Source of the DNA: PFL25 sp046260155 | GTDB lineage: Bacteria; Chloroflexota; Anaerolineae; Anaerolineales; UBA4823 | Assembly: GCA_046260155.1 (NCBI GenBank) | Contig: JBJYXV010000060.1 | Location: 41,648-105,647, forward strand | Reading direction: 5' to 3' | Length of the DNA: 64,000 nt | Shown: in pieces, positions 18,000 through 26,852 of the stretch | How positions within the stretch are numbered: the first letter of the stretch is position 1 | How the letters are laid out: the number at the start of each line of letters is the position of its first letter | Translations under genes and position numbers: made by a program | Notes under the pieces: model-generated | The model's database searches: none | The model's input: the letters and a program-made list of their open reading frames with translations, nothing else | Told to the model about the DNA's origin: nothing

Positions 18000-18446
18000 A
18001 TGAACATAAATATAGATTTTATGACAAGAATTGAGGACAAAATTCAGATGGATTCTATTCATCCCACCAGTTTACAGGAAGTAGAATCCGCTGTAGTAAG
18101 CACAATCAGGAAAGACATCAGACTATGGATTGAGAACAACAAGGATATCTCGCCTAAGTTAACGACACGCTGCAGGGAATGCGGCCAGGTGGCAAATTAT
18201 GACTCGGAGCGAGTAGGTCATGTGCAAACACAATTCGGATTGATATCCTACCGGCGGGCAGCCTATTCTTGCTCCCATTGTCACTGCAGCACCTACCCAA
18301 TGGACGAGAGGTTGAATCCTGTTGAAAGTCTGGCCAGATTGAGAACCAAAATAGCTGCTGGAAAAAGCCTGCCTGTTGCTGAACTTGCTCAAGCCTGGGG
18401 TTTAGGAAAATTAAAGAACTTCCCAACTCGCATCTTGGCTTCATAA
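18000..18446 (+). pseudogene. Truncated ISKra4/UPF0236-like transposase remnant
   Basis: A 148-codon open frame whose middle matches the N-terminal zinc-ribbon region of ISKra4-type transposases: CRECG, then a VQTQFGLISYRRAAYSC stretch, CSHC, and PMDERLNP. Full transposases of this type exceed 400 residues and include a DDE catalytic domain, which is absent; similarity runs on to about AELAQAWGLG and then ends in a short unrelated tail. No terminal inverted repeats or target duplication were recognised. It is therefore a decayed insertion-sequence fragment. ATG 18000 has a good SD (GGAGG), so a short zinc-ribbon protein could still be made. Confidence 0.6.
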
Positions 18447-18499
18447 AAGAACCACTATCAAAAATTCTCTCAAATCGTCCACCATGGGAGTGTGAAACT

Positions 18500-19006
18500 A
18501 TGAAAAATGAACAGAACCAGGATGTTTTCGATAGACTCGAGAGAAAGGTGATTGAAAACTTGGCTGCCTGTGGAAATTGTGCTCAAACCACCTTCTTGAC
18601 TCTCCAAGAGGAATTCAAATTGGATGGTGATGAAATCTTGAAAGCTCTGACCCCCTTCCCTGGGATTGCTTTGCGCGGTGAGACTTGTGGGGCGGTCACC
18701 GGAGGCTTGATGGTGATCGGGCTGTTTTATGGACGTGATAAGGAAAATCTTAGCAACTGGCAAGCATATATCAATTCGCTACCCCCATCTAGAAAATTTT
18801 GTCACCTGTTTGAAGCTGAAATGGGCAGCACAATGTGCGCAGAAATCGTCGAGGCCCAATTTGGTAGAAAATTTAACTTGGCAAAAACTGATGAAGCCTT
18901 GCAGTGGCTGAATTGTGGAGCTCTGGAAAAATGTGGGGGAGTGATCGCAAAGAGTGTAAAAATCACTGCAAATATCATAATTAAATCAGGTTTGACAAGC
19001 CAGTGA
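18500..19006 (+). CDS. C_GCAxxG_C_C family redox protein
   Basis: A 168-residue cytosolic protein of the C_GCAxxG_C_C family. Conserved cysteines occur in GNCAQTTF (near residue 30), GETCGAVTGGLMVIGL (near 66) and further in FCHLF, STMCAE, LNCGAL and KCGG. The family is common in anaerobes and is thought to bind a metal or iron-sulfur centre, often next to redox genes; function is not established. Here it stands alone after a transposase remnant. GGGAGTG before ATG 18500 is the likely ribosome-binding site. Confidence 0.85.
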   Translation: MKNEQNQDVFDRLERKVIENLAACGNCAQTTFLTLQEEFKLDGDEILKALTPFPGIALRGETCGAVTGGLMVIGLFYGRDKENLSNWQAYINSLPPSRKFCHLFEAEMGSTMCAEIVEAQFGRKFNLAKTDEALQWLNCGALEKCGGVIAKSVKITANIIIKSGLTSQ

Positions 19007-19153
19007 TCAATTCCAGATCAATGATCTATTGATAGGTTCTTAATTCTCGATTCAGCAACATAGATCCTATTACTGACTTTATCAACTTATATCTCTACGT
19101 AGAATTAGAAATTTCCCTGTTTTAGGTATCATTCATCAAAATCCTGTATTGGC

Positions 19154-20629
19154 TTACTGCAGGGGAAATACCGCCACAACAAGCCAACCAAAGAACAACG
19201 CTCCCCCCAAAGCAAAGGACATCCGCCACCGGTACGGACCTGCAGAGATTGCATGTAGTCCAAGAACCAAGGGAAATACAGGCAAGATCAATACCAGGAA
19301 GCCTAATTCTGGATTCAAGCGCAGCGCAAGGAAGAGTGCGCCGACCAGGACCAGCGTGTAACCTAACCACCAGACGGCCCGTCCCCACCAGCTGGTTGGC
19401 AGAACTGCCTGGGCAACCGACATAAGCCACGGTACACTGAGCAGCACAGCTACCGGCCATAATATCAATCTTTTAGAAACCAGTATCCAGGGCAACCAAA
19501 CATAATTTCCTAAGAGACCAACACCAATCCACAGCGCAACGAACACCATCAAACTACCCAAGAACGCCGGTCGCCCGTACTCCCCGGGTATACGCCCGAG
19601 TAGCAAGATACCTAATGCCCCGGCTACGGCAAACCAGATCAGCAGGTACCCACCCGCCTGCAAACCGAGCAGCCGGTTGAGGTCAAGACCAGCGTTGGAA
19701 AGCACATGTAAGATACCTGTCGCACCTAATGCTCCCACGAGCAATGCCCCAAACCGCCGCCCGATCGTGGTGGTCACTTCCTCCTCGTTCTGGTCGTCCA
19801 GATTGTTGATCAGGGGAGAGAGTGACAAGCAGAAGAGCAGTGTACCTGCCAAGCCTAACAAATACCACAAGATACCCCTATCGGTGTAGTCTTCTGCACC
19901 GGATTGGAGCCCGAAGATGCCATCCAACCACTGACGAGCAGATTGCTGGGCGGCTGGCGAGAATAAGATCGTGATGTGCTCCACACCAGGAATAATTTCC
20001 AATTTTCGAGCAGTCCCCTCTAAGAAATCTTCCCCGGGACCACCACCTTGGTCAAGCAGCTGCTCTCCATTCTGTGCAAAGCGTTGGTTCAAACCTTCTG
20101 CAAGGATCAACAAGTTTTTAGGCAACTGTGGCGTGATAGTTCTGCTGACTGGAGACACGGCGATGGTTGCCAATGTTTCAGGATGCAGCATACCAAAATC
20201 CAAAGCCATTCCGCTGCCCATGGAATGTCCCAGAACTGCAATCCGATTTACTGGAAATCCATTCTCCTGAACAGCTCGCAAAGCGATCTCTGCTTCTGTA
20301 ACGAGTGTATCGACATCCCCTTCTTCTGGTAATGGTTTCGTGTTCCCTCCATGACCCGAGAAGTCAATCATGGCAACGTTATATCCTGCGTGGGCAAGCG
20401 TCAGCGCAAAACCTCGCATGGTTGCCCTCGATCCAGCCAATCCGTGCCCGATCAGCACCAAAGGCCGCGCTGATGAATCTTCAACACCTGAGGTGATCAG
20501 GGTAATCGGGACTTGCTCCTCCTGTAATTGCGTGATCTCCAGTCCGCTATCCGCTGTCTCCAGCTGCCAGAGCGAAACCAAAAACATCAGTAACCCCAAA
20601 CCTGCTGCGATCCAATGGTATGTCTTCAT
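19154..20629 (-). CDS. Alpha/beta hydrolase fused to a polytopic membrane domain
   Basis: A 491-residue protein. After an N-terminal signal-anchor (about 5-25), residues 45-240 form an alpha/beta hydrolase with oxyanion region GHGLAGSRATM, nucleophile elbow LGHSMGSGMALDFG and a late His in VEHITILF. Residues about 255-490 hold around seven membrane helices with no known family. The hydrolase part is predicted to be outside the membrane. Fusions of this kind suggest a lipid or cell-surface ester substrate, but this is inference. The gene is monocistronic; about 270 bp separate it from the M23-like gene upstream on the same strand. Confidence 0.75.
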   Translation of the reverse strand: MKTYHWIAAGLGLLMFLVSLWQLETADSGLEITQLQEEQVPITLITSGVEDSSARPLVLIGHGLAGSRATMRGFALTLAHAGYNVAMIDFSGHGGNTKPLPEEGDVDTLVTEAEIALRAVQENGFPVNRIAVLGHSMGSGMALDFGMLHPETLATIAVSPVSRTITPQLPKNLLILAEGLNQRFAQNGEQLLDQGGGPGEDFLEGTARKLEIIPGVEHITILFSPAAQQSARQWLDGIFGLQSGAEDYTDRGILWYLLGLAGTLLFCLSLSPLINNLDDQNEEEVTTTIGRRFGALLVGALGATGILHVLSNAGLDLNRLLGLQAGGYLLIWFAVAGALGILLLGRIPGEYGRPAFLGSLMVFVALWIGVGLLGNYVWLPWILVSKRLILWPVAVLLSVPWLMSVAQAVLPTSWWGRAVWWLGYTLVLVGALFLALRLNPELGFLVLILPVFPLVLGLHAISAGPYRWRMSFALGGALFFGWLVVAVFPLQ

Positions 20630-20901
20630 ATCTACCCCAATTTAGTAATTACTCACGAATTTACTTAGCTTATTTTCAGACTGCATCAAACTCATTCAAA
20701 GACAATCTGGTCACATTATTGTAGTACACGAATCATCACCTTGAAGATACCAGTTCTAAAGAATGTCTATCCCATTCTGCAGCTGGTCAGGATAACCAAC
20801 GAGGGTGGTCCCGAAAATTCGGTCCAGATGGGACTATTGTTATTTAAAGGCTATATGAGGTTATATATTAATAACGAGCGACAAAGTTCAGGAACTGCAG
20901 A

Positions 20902-21534
20902 TTACTCAATTACTTCAAGTGGATTGACATTTTCCCCCAATCGTTTGTCAAATATATTGAGGTGTGTATGGTAGCCACAATCGAGGTTGCGGCACGAACG
21001 TCCCTGCATATCAGTCGTTAATCCAAGGTTGCTCTCGCGTCCTACCATTTGACCCAATGAGATCTTTTCTCCCTTGGCAACCTTATATTTTCCATGCAAC
21101 AATGTCACCCTGTAAAATTCATTCTCGAGCACCAGGGTAGGATTGCCATACTGATCGGTAAACAGGTCTGTTACAACACCCTCGATCGGGGATTTAATAA
21201 TTGACCCCTTACCAGCCGTTATATCAATTGCCATATGTCCGTAAGAATATCCATGTAGCCCTTGGGTCAACGTGTACTGGTCATATGGCATGAGAATTCT
21301 TGAATCGATCTCAGAAGTAACAGGAACCGCTTGTCCCGAACCCACATCCTCAAGGTTGATTTCTGCATCAGCTGGAATCAAGGTCTCACCCTCAACAACA
21401 GAATGGATGATAGGCTCGCTCTTGGAATGGAAGTCCCGGAAAACCATCACCCCCCCAAAGAGTATTAACAGCACAGCCACCAGAGTCATTCCATCAATAC
21501 CTGCTTGAACTTGGGGTTCCTGGTAAGTCGTCAT
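20902..21534 (-). CDS. M23-type (LytM) peptidase domain protein, membrane-anchored
   Basis: A 210-residue protein with a membrane helix near residues 14-30 and an external C-terminal M23/LytM domain (about 85-205). The metal ligands appear intact: His and Asp in GHMAIDIT and the HxH pair in CGYHTHLNIF, with GVVTDLFTDQYGNPTLVLEN between them as in glycyl-glycine endopeptidases. Substrate would be peptidoglycan cross-links, or, if inactive, an activator of a hydrolase. A Cys pair (SCRNLDC) just before HxH may form a disulfide. It is a single gene facing away from rarD. Confidence 0.85.
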   Translation of the reverse strand: MTTYQEPQVQAGIDGMTLVAVLLILFGGVMVFRDFHSKSEPIIHSVVEGETLIPADAEINLEDVGSGQAVPVTSEIDSRILMPYDQYTLTQGLHGYSYGHMAIDITAGKGSIIKSPIEGVVTDLFTDQYGNPTLVLENEFYRVTLLHGKYKVAKGEKISLGQMVGRESNLGLTTDMQGRSCRNLDCGYHTHLNIFDKRLGENVNPLEVIE

Positions 21535-21725
21535 AATAGGTTTACAAATTCCTGGCGTACCCTGGAGAAAAGTGCAACATCCATCCTGTGATCCATGAAC
21601 AGGAATAGAACTTATGTTCTATTATAATCAAGGAGCTTAATTTTGTCCAGGGTCCAATGTACACTGTCCTGTAATGCTGGTATCATTGAACCCATTGTGC
21701 CCAATGGTGGACCGGGATTAACTCC

Positions 21726-22622
21726 ATGAACAAAGGTGTCCTTTCGGGTGTTTCAGCATATCTAATCTGGGGATTCCTCCCCATTTATTTGAAATCACTG
21801 CAATCTGTGCCAGCACTGCAGATCATGCTGCACCGTGTGATTTGGGCTTTTACATTCGTCCTGTTGTTGGTTTTAATACGTCATCGATTGACGGGCATTT
21901 TCCAATCACTTCGCACTCCGCGCGTGCTCCTGACCTACACCTTAACAGCCATCCTGCTGGCGGTAAATTGGTTGGTCTATATCTATGGAGTTAATAGCGA
22001 CCAGGTCGTGGAAACAAGCCTTGGATATTTTATCAACCCTTTGTTCAGCGTTGCGTTGGGTGTGGTGTTTCTACGTGAGCGTCTCAGGCTTACGCAATGG
22101 CTTCCAATAGGCCTGGCTGCGCTGGCTGTAATTTACCTGACCCTGCAACATGGCTCGCTGCCCTGGATTGCATTGGCCCTGGCCTTCTCCTTTGGTATGT
22201 ATGGCTTAATTAAAAAGATCGCTCCCCTCAGCGCGATGGACAGCCTCTTCGTGGAGACAGGGATTTTATTCTTCCCAGCTCTGCTTTTTCTGCTGTTATC
22301 CGAAAATCAAGGTGCTGGAGCATTTGGTCACCAGGGTTGGCAACTCAGCTTATTGCTGGCATTTTCTGGGGTCGTTACCGCACTTCCACTGCTGTTATTT
22401 GGGCGAGCAGCACGCTCTATTCCCCTCAGCATGCTCGGTATTCTGCAGTATATCGCTCCCACTGTTCAATTCCTGCTGGGCGTATACCTTTACCAAGAAG
22501 ATTTTTCAGGGTCCCGGTTGGTTGGATTTGCCACAATCTGGCTTGCCCTTTTGATTTTCTCCCTGGAAGGTTTCTATCAGCATCGTAAAAAGTCTGCCCC
22601 AGCGACAGCTCTCCAGAATTAA
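21726..22622 (+). CDS. rarD: EamA-family transporter RarD
   Basis: A 298-residue membrane protein with about ten helices in two EamA halves. The opening KGVLSGVSAYLIWGFLPIY, the LHRVIWAF motif and the ending in a Lys-rich tail match RarD proteins (chloramphenicol-sensitivity/DMT superfamily). The transported compound is unknown despite the gene name. It starts at ATG 21726. It is divergent from the M23-like gene and upstream of the ATPase pair, which has its own promoter. Confidence 0.9.
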   Translation: MNKGVLSGVSAYLIWGFLPIYLKSLQSVPALQIMLHRVIWAFTFVLLLVLIRHRLTGIFQSLRTPRVLLTYTLTAILLAVNWLVYIYGVNSDQVVETSLGYFINPLFSVALGVVFLRERLRLTQWLPIGLAALAVIYLTLQHGSLPWIALALAFSFGMYGLIKKIAPLSAMDSLFVETGILFFPALLFLLLSENQGAGAFGHQGWQLSLLLAFSGVVTALPLLLFGRAARSIPLSMLGILQYIAPTVQFLLGVYLYQEDFSGSRLVGFATIWLALLIFSLEGFYQHRKKSAPATALQN

Positions 22623-22739
22623 CGATTCCTGCTTGTGCACCTGGCAGGAGGTGTACCTTTCGTTATTTCTTCAGCTGGTTGGATTTAAAGTGATAATTCT
22701 GCCAGTTGCTGTGAGAGATGGCCAAAATTACAGGTAAAT

Positions 22740-22807
22740 CTCCAGGCACTGGATATTTATAAAACCTGGAGCTTGGTTTGAACCATCCAGCTACCCTGGT
22801 TTATAAT
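22740..22807 (+). promoter_or_regulatory. Promoter and inverted repeat before the ATPase pair
   Basis: A sigma-70-like promoter is visible: -35 TTGAAC (22778-22783), an 18-bp spacer and -10 TATAAT (22802-22807), ending 53 bp before ATG 22861. Directly upstream lies a perfect 7-bp inverted repeat, CTCCAGG (22740-22746) and CCTGGAG (22765-22771), spaced by 18 AT-rich bases, suitable as an operator. The hexamers are seen; use and binding are inferred. Confidence 0.45.
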
Positions 22808-22860
22808 TCTTATCAGTTGCACCTGGACCCACCGCTGTAAGCAAGAAACGGAGCAGATGC

Positions 22861-24372
22861 ATGGGAAAAGATTGGCCTTCAATATTACGTCACTTTCACG
22901 AAGAGCTTGGCTATACCGTCCACACCGGGAAACAAAGCTTAGGATACCAGCTGTTCTATATCGATCTAGCCTCCTGGAAGCTGCGTCTCACCAACCAGAC
23001 ACCCGTCATCTGGGTTCAAAATAAAGATTTAGACGGTGTCTCATCCCAGCATGTCATGGAGAGCCTGGCTGACGTTCTCCGCGAGCGCAATCTGACCCGC
23101 CAGATCGTCCTGGTTCTAGTCGATGGCAACACCTTCCCGTTGTTCCGTCACAAATCAAATCTTAATTACAACCTGGTCTTAATTGGTTCCGAAGAACAAA
23201 AGAATTTGTTGCAATCCCGCAGGCCAACAGGAGGCCTGCTCGATATCATCTCTGCCCAGGTGCCAATATCATATCTCTCCCCCTACGAGACGCGTGCCCC
23301 GGTAACTGGAAGCCGGTTTTTCGGCCGTGAGCACGAAATATCGCGCATCCAGGCCAATCCCGATACCAATCATGCCATCCTTGGAATTCGCCGAATTGGA
23401 AAAACCTCCCTCCTGCGGGAAACAGAACGCATTTTACTGGAGCAAGAAGATTCGGCGCGCGTTGTTTACCTCGAGTGCAGCGATCTTTTATCAACTGACG
23501 ACTATATCCGCGAAGTTGTCCGCAAATTGAATCCACGCGAGCTTCCACGCCTGGAGCTTCAAAAATACGTGTTCTTTTTCCCAAATTTCCTGGAGAGGAT
23601 GAGCAAGCAGTTTAAATCGAAAATAATCTTCTTGCTGGATGAAATTGACAATCTGGTCATCATGCAGCGTGGTGACTGGGAACTATTTCGCATGCTGCGA
23701 GCTTCATCAAACAAAGGTGCTTGCCAGTATATTATTGCCGGGTTCAGGGAAGCGATGCGGGAGCAGTACATGCTGGATTCTCCTTTCTACAACTTCACCC
23801 AGGAAATCCGCCTCAACGAGTTTACCCGCCAGCAGGCGCGCAATTTGATTGTGACCCCGATGGAGAATCTGCGGGTCCGTTTTAAAAATGAAGAGGAAGT
23901 GATCAGCCGCATATACGAAGAGACCGCCGGACACCCGAACCTGATCCAGTATTACTGCTTGATCTTGCTCCGGCACCTCGATCAAACCGGGGAGCGAGAG
24001 ATCAGTCCAGATAGTTTGATTGACGTTTATTCCGATGAAGGTTTTACGAGCCATTTACTTACTTCTTTCATGCAGAACACAGAGAACCGGGAAAAGGCTC
24101 TCATTTATGCACTCATGATGTCAGACGAGCAGGCTGGCAGGAAAGGATTCGGCCAGCAGAAGATCGACGAAGTGCTGCGCGAACGGGGTATTACGCTGAC
24201 TCAAAAAGGTATTGATGAAGTTTGTAATGTGCTGACCCTGGCGGGTGTCATCCACCGCAAAGGTAAAGAATTTTTCTTCACTTCGCCGGTTTTTACGAAG
24301 GTTCTTAAGCAAACCTATGACTTGGAATACCTTTTCCGGAAGGTAAAGGAAGAAGGTTATGATCGGATTTGA
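22861..24372 (+). CDS. AAA/STAND-like ATPase with N-terminal extra domain
   Basis: A 503-residue cytosolic protein. Residues 1-150 form an alpha/beta domain of unknown family, with VIWVQNKD and IVLVLVDGN strands. It is followed by FFGREHEI and an ATPase domain with Walker A GIRRIGKTSLL (near 177) and Walker B FLLDEIDNL (near 255), the order of the ORC/Cdc6-like and STAND ATPases. A C-terminal winged-helix-like region ends near 490 (VIHRKGKEFFFTSPVFTKV). It overlaps the ATPase-phosphatase gene by 14 bp and shares its promoter, so the two are made together. It probably acts as a switch whose output is the phosphatase partner. Confidence 0.8.
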   Translation: MGKDWPSILRHFHEELGYTVHTGKQSLGYQLFYIDLASWKLRLTNQTPVIWVQNKDLDGVSSQHVMESLADVLRERNLTRQIVLVLVDGNTFPLFRHKSNLNYNLVLIGSEEQKNLLQSRRPTGGLLDIISAQVPISYLSPYETRAPVTGSRFFGREHEISRIQANPDTNHAILGIRRIGKTSLLRETERILLEQEDSARVVYLECSDLLSTDDYIREVVRKLNPRELPRLELQKYVFFFPNFLERMSKQFKSKIIFLLDEIDNLVIMQRGDWELFRMLRASSNKGACQYIIAGFREAMREQYMLDSPFYNFTQEIRLNEFTRQQARNLIVTPMENLRVRFKNEEEVISRIYEETAGHPNLIQYYCLILLRHLDQTGEREISPDSLIDVYSDEGFTSHLLTSFMQNTENREKALIYALMMSDEQAGRKGFGQQKIDEVLRERGITLTQKGIDEVCNVLTLAGVIHRKGKEFFFTSPVFTKVLKQTYDLEYLFRKVKEEGYDRI

Positions 24373-26704
24373 TCCGATCCTGGACGGACCTGCTACTGCA
24401 GGCTACCACCGGGAAGCGATTGAACAAATCACCCAATGTGTAGAAGAACGCGTATATTGTGCCTTATTGGGTCCTCGCCTGTGTGGAAAAACCTTACTGC
24501 TGCGTTTTATTGAACAGAATTTAGCCAAGCTCCTGGGGTGGACCTGCATTTATATCGATCTTAATCAAATCCGCTCAACGACTCAACAGCTCTTCTTTTC
24601 GGACCTGATCCGCATGACCGCAGGGCAAGTAAAGGAATCAACCGGACGGCCATTGGAGCTGCCGGACGACACTCTCGCCAGCAGCGCTGGTTTTCGCGCC
24701 TTTCTGGCCGAAAGCCTGGAGTTCCTGGAAAGCGATCTACTGCTGATCTTTGATCCCCTCGAAGCTCTGCCAACTGACCTGGTCCAGGCATTGCTGACCT
24801 CACTCAGGGCTGCGTATATGGATCAACAAATGGATGATAACCAGTTGACAGTCGTGGTGTCCGGCGCATTGAGTCTGGCCACTTTGACTGTTGGCGAGTC
24901 TTCTCCATTTCGGGGTATCGCCCGGCGGGTATTTATCGGGGATTTATCGGAGAGCGATAGCGAAACCTTAATCCTGAATTTTTTACGTGAGGACGGTATC
25001 AGCGCAACCAATCCTGCCATCCGAAAACTTGTATCCGCAACCAGAGGGGACATGTATCTGATCCAACAAATCAGCCAGCATTGCCTGAGCCGCGTGCGAG
25101 CAAAGTCCATAAACCGCCTGCAATCCAGGGATGTCGATCTGGTTATCAATCGGTTTCTACGTAAAGATGTTTTTCAATATGCCCCACTCATTGAGGCAAT
25201 TCGCTTGATCGAGGAAGATCCCGATTTGCTCCAGGGCATATTGCAGCTGCTTACAAAGGATAGCGTTCCACGTTCGGCTCTTCCAATCCCGCTATCCCCG
25301 GACCTCGATCCACTTTACCTGACTGGTGTGGTCGAAAAGATAAATCAGGATCAATATCGTTTGCAAAACTCGATTTACCGCCAGTTTCTCAATCTCCACT
25401 TTTCTCCCGAACGGGTCGGCCGGGTGCTCGCTATGGCTGGCCGGTGGGACTCGGCATTAGATTACCTTGAAAGGAGCATCCGTCAGGGCAGTCAGGATTT
25501 TCGCTCCGATCTGCTTCCTGCAACGATCAACTCGATGTATGCTTCCGAGGATCTTACTCAGGCAGTAAATTTTCTGCGCCGTGGTCTCTCTGCTGCTTTC
25601 AGTGTCCTCGATTCCAGGGTCTGGGTACGAATCCCTCAATCCGAAATCCTGAGCTACATTGGATCCGGAGAAATCCCCAAAGGTCGTGAAGGGGAAAATG
25701 AGCAGGAAATACCCATCGCGGCGGATCGCCTTGAAGCTCGCGCTTTCCGAACTCAGACTGCCATCCGCGGACAGGAAGACCAGGATCGCGTACTGCGTGC
25801 GATCCCATTAATCGTTCCAGGAGCCCAGCCTGTTGGTGTGATCGCGATTTCTGAAGAAATTTTCTCCCAACCGCAGGTCGATATTCGAGAAAGAGATTTG
25901 CAGATGATCGCTTTCCTCAACCAGGCTGCACGTGCCCTCCAGGCAGTCAGATTGCGACGCCAGGAGCTCACCCTCGCGGGACGAGTCCAGGCCAGTCTGA
26001 TGCCGGAACGGATGCCTGAAATTCCAGGCTGGCAGGTTGCGGCGACCTGGAAACCTGCCAGGGAGACATCAGGCGATTTCTATGATTTCGTACCCTTGCC
26101 TGATAGGAAAATCGGTATCGTGATGGCAGATGTGGTTGATAAAGGTATGGGTGCGGCTTTGCTTATGGCACTCAGCAGGACTTTAATCCGCACTTATGCC
26201 GGCGAATATTCAAACCACCCAGAGCGTTTACTGCAAGTCACCAACCAGCGCATGCTCACCGATATTGAGGCTGGAATGTTTGTCACTCTTTTCTACGGCA
26301 TCCTGGATCCAGCGACGGGTGCATTAACCTACAGCAACGCTGGACATCCTCCACCCTATCTTTTCACACCCGATGCTGACCCTGGCACACGCGCTCTCAC
26401 TGGATCAGGTATGCCACTGGGAATTTCCGCCGAAGCGACGTGGCAGCAGGGCAGGCAGGAGATTCCACCAGGAGCCATGCTGCTGCTTTACACTGACGGG
26501 GTAATTGACGCCCAGAATCCATTCGGAGAATTCCTGGGTGAAGAGGGTATGCTGAAAATAATCCGGACGCGAATTGGTCAAACTGCAAAATCTGTCCAGG
26601 AATCATTGCTCGCAACCCTGGGCGACTTCGCCGGTTCCGAACCACAAACCGACGATATCACTCTGATGACGATTATCCGGAACAGGGAGCCAATTTCTAA
26701 TTGA
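24359..26704 (+). CDS. ATPase-sensor-SpoIIE phosphatase fusion
   Basis: A 781-residue protein with three parts. Residues 1-290 are a second AAA-like ATPase, with Walker A GPRLCGKTLLL near residue 40 and the hhhhD Walker B in LLLIFDPLEALP. Residues about 420-545 are predicted GAF-like (DSRVWVRIPQSEI and VGVIAIS). Residues about 555-775 are a SpoIIE/RsbU-type PP2C phosphatase with its acidic residues in SGDFYDFVPLP, VMADVVDKGMGAALLM, LLYTDGVIDAQ and TDDITLMT. The phosphatase should dephosphorylate Ser/Thr on a partner such as an anti-anti-sigma factor, but no STAS or anti-sigma gene lies beside it. It is coupled to the upstream ATPase. Confidence 0.85.
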   Translation: MIGFDPILDGPATAGYHREAIEQITQCVEERVYCALLGPRLCGKTLLLRFIEQNLAKLLGWTCIYIDLNQIRSTTQQLFFSDLIRMTAGQVKESTGRPLELPDDTLASSAGFRAFLAESLEFLESDLLLIFDPLEALPTDLVQALLTSLRAAYMDQQMDDNQLTVVVSGALSLATLTVGESSPFRGIARRVFIGDLSESDSETLILNFLREDGISATNPAIRKLVSATRGDMYLIQQISQHCLSRVRAKSINRLQSRDVDLVINRFLRKDVFQYAPLIEAIRLIEEDPDLLQGILQLLTKDSVPRSALPIPLSPDLDPLYLTGVVEKINQDQYRLQNSIYRQFLNLHFSPERVGRVLAMAGRWDSALDYLERSIRQGSQDFRSDLLPATINSMYASEDLTQAVNFLRRGLSAAFSVLDSRVWVRIPQSEILSYIGSGEIPKGREGENEQEIPIAADRLEARAFRTQTAIRGQEDQDRVLRAIPLIVPGAQPVGVIAISEEIFSQPQVDIRERDLQMIAFLNQAARALQAVRLRRQELTLAGRVQASLMPERMPEIPGWQVAATWKPARETSGDFYDFVPLPDRKIGIVMADVVDKGMGAALLMALSRTLIRTYAGEYSNHPERLLQVTNQRMLTDIEAGMFVTLFYGILDPATGALTYSNAGHPPPYLFTPDADPGTRALTGSGMPLGISAEATWQQGRQEIPPGAMLLLYTDGVIDAQNPFGEFLGEEGMLKIIRTRIGQTAKSVQESLLATLGDFAGSEPQTDDITLMTIIRNREPISN

Positions 26705-26772
26705 AGGTCATGGGCCAGTCATTGAGGGATTATTTTTCCCATCGAAAGGCAATGCATCGCGGAAAACAAAAC

Positions 26773-26792
26773 GAACGGGCCAACACCCGTTC
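26773..26792. terminator. Hairpin between convergent genes
   Basis: A perfect 7-bp stem, GAACGGG (26773-26779) and CCCGTTC (26786-26792) with a six-base loop, is flanked by AAAACAAAAC on the left and ATTTCGTTT on the right. It lies between the end of the phosphatase gene (plus) and the end of the pentapeptide gene (minus), so it can serve as a terminator in either direction. The T tract is interrupted, which lowers confidence. Confidence 0.5.
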
Positions 26793-26852
26793 ATTTCGTT
26801 TCAACACCACCACTATAAAATTTTACCGATAAAAATAATCAATAAATTTGAA

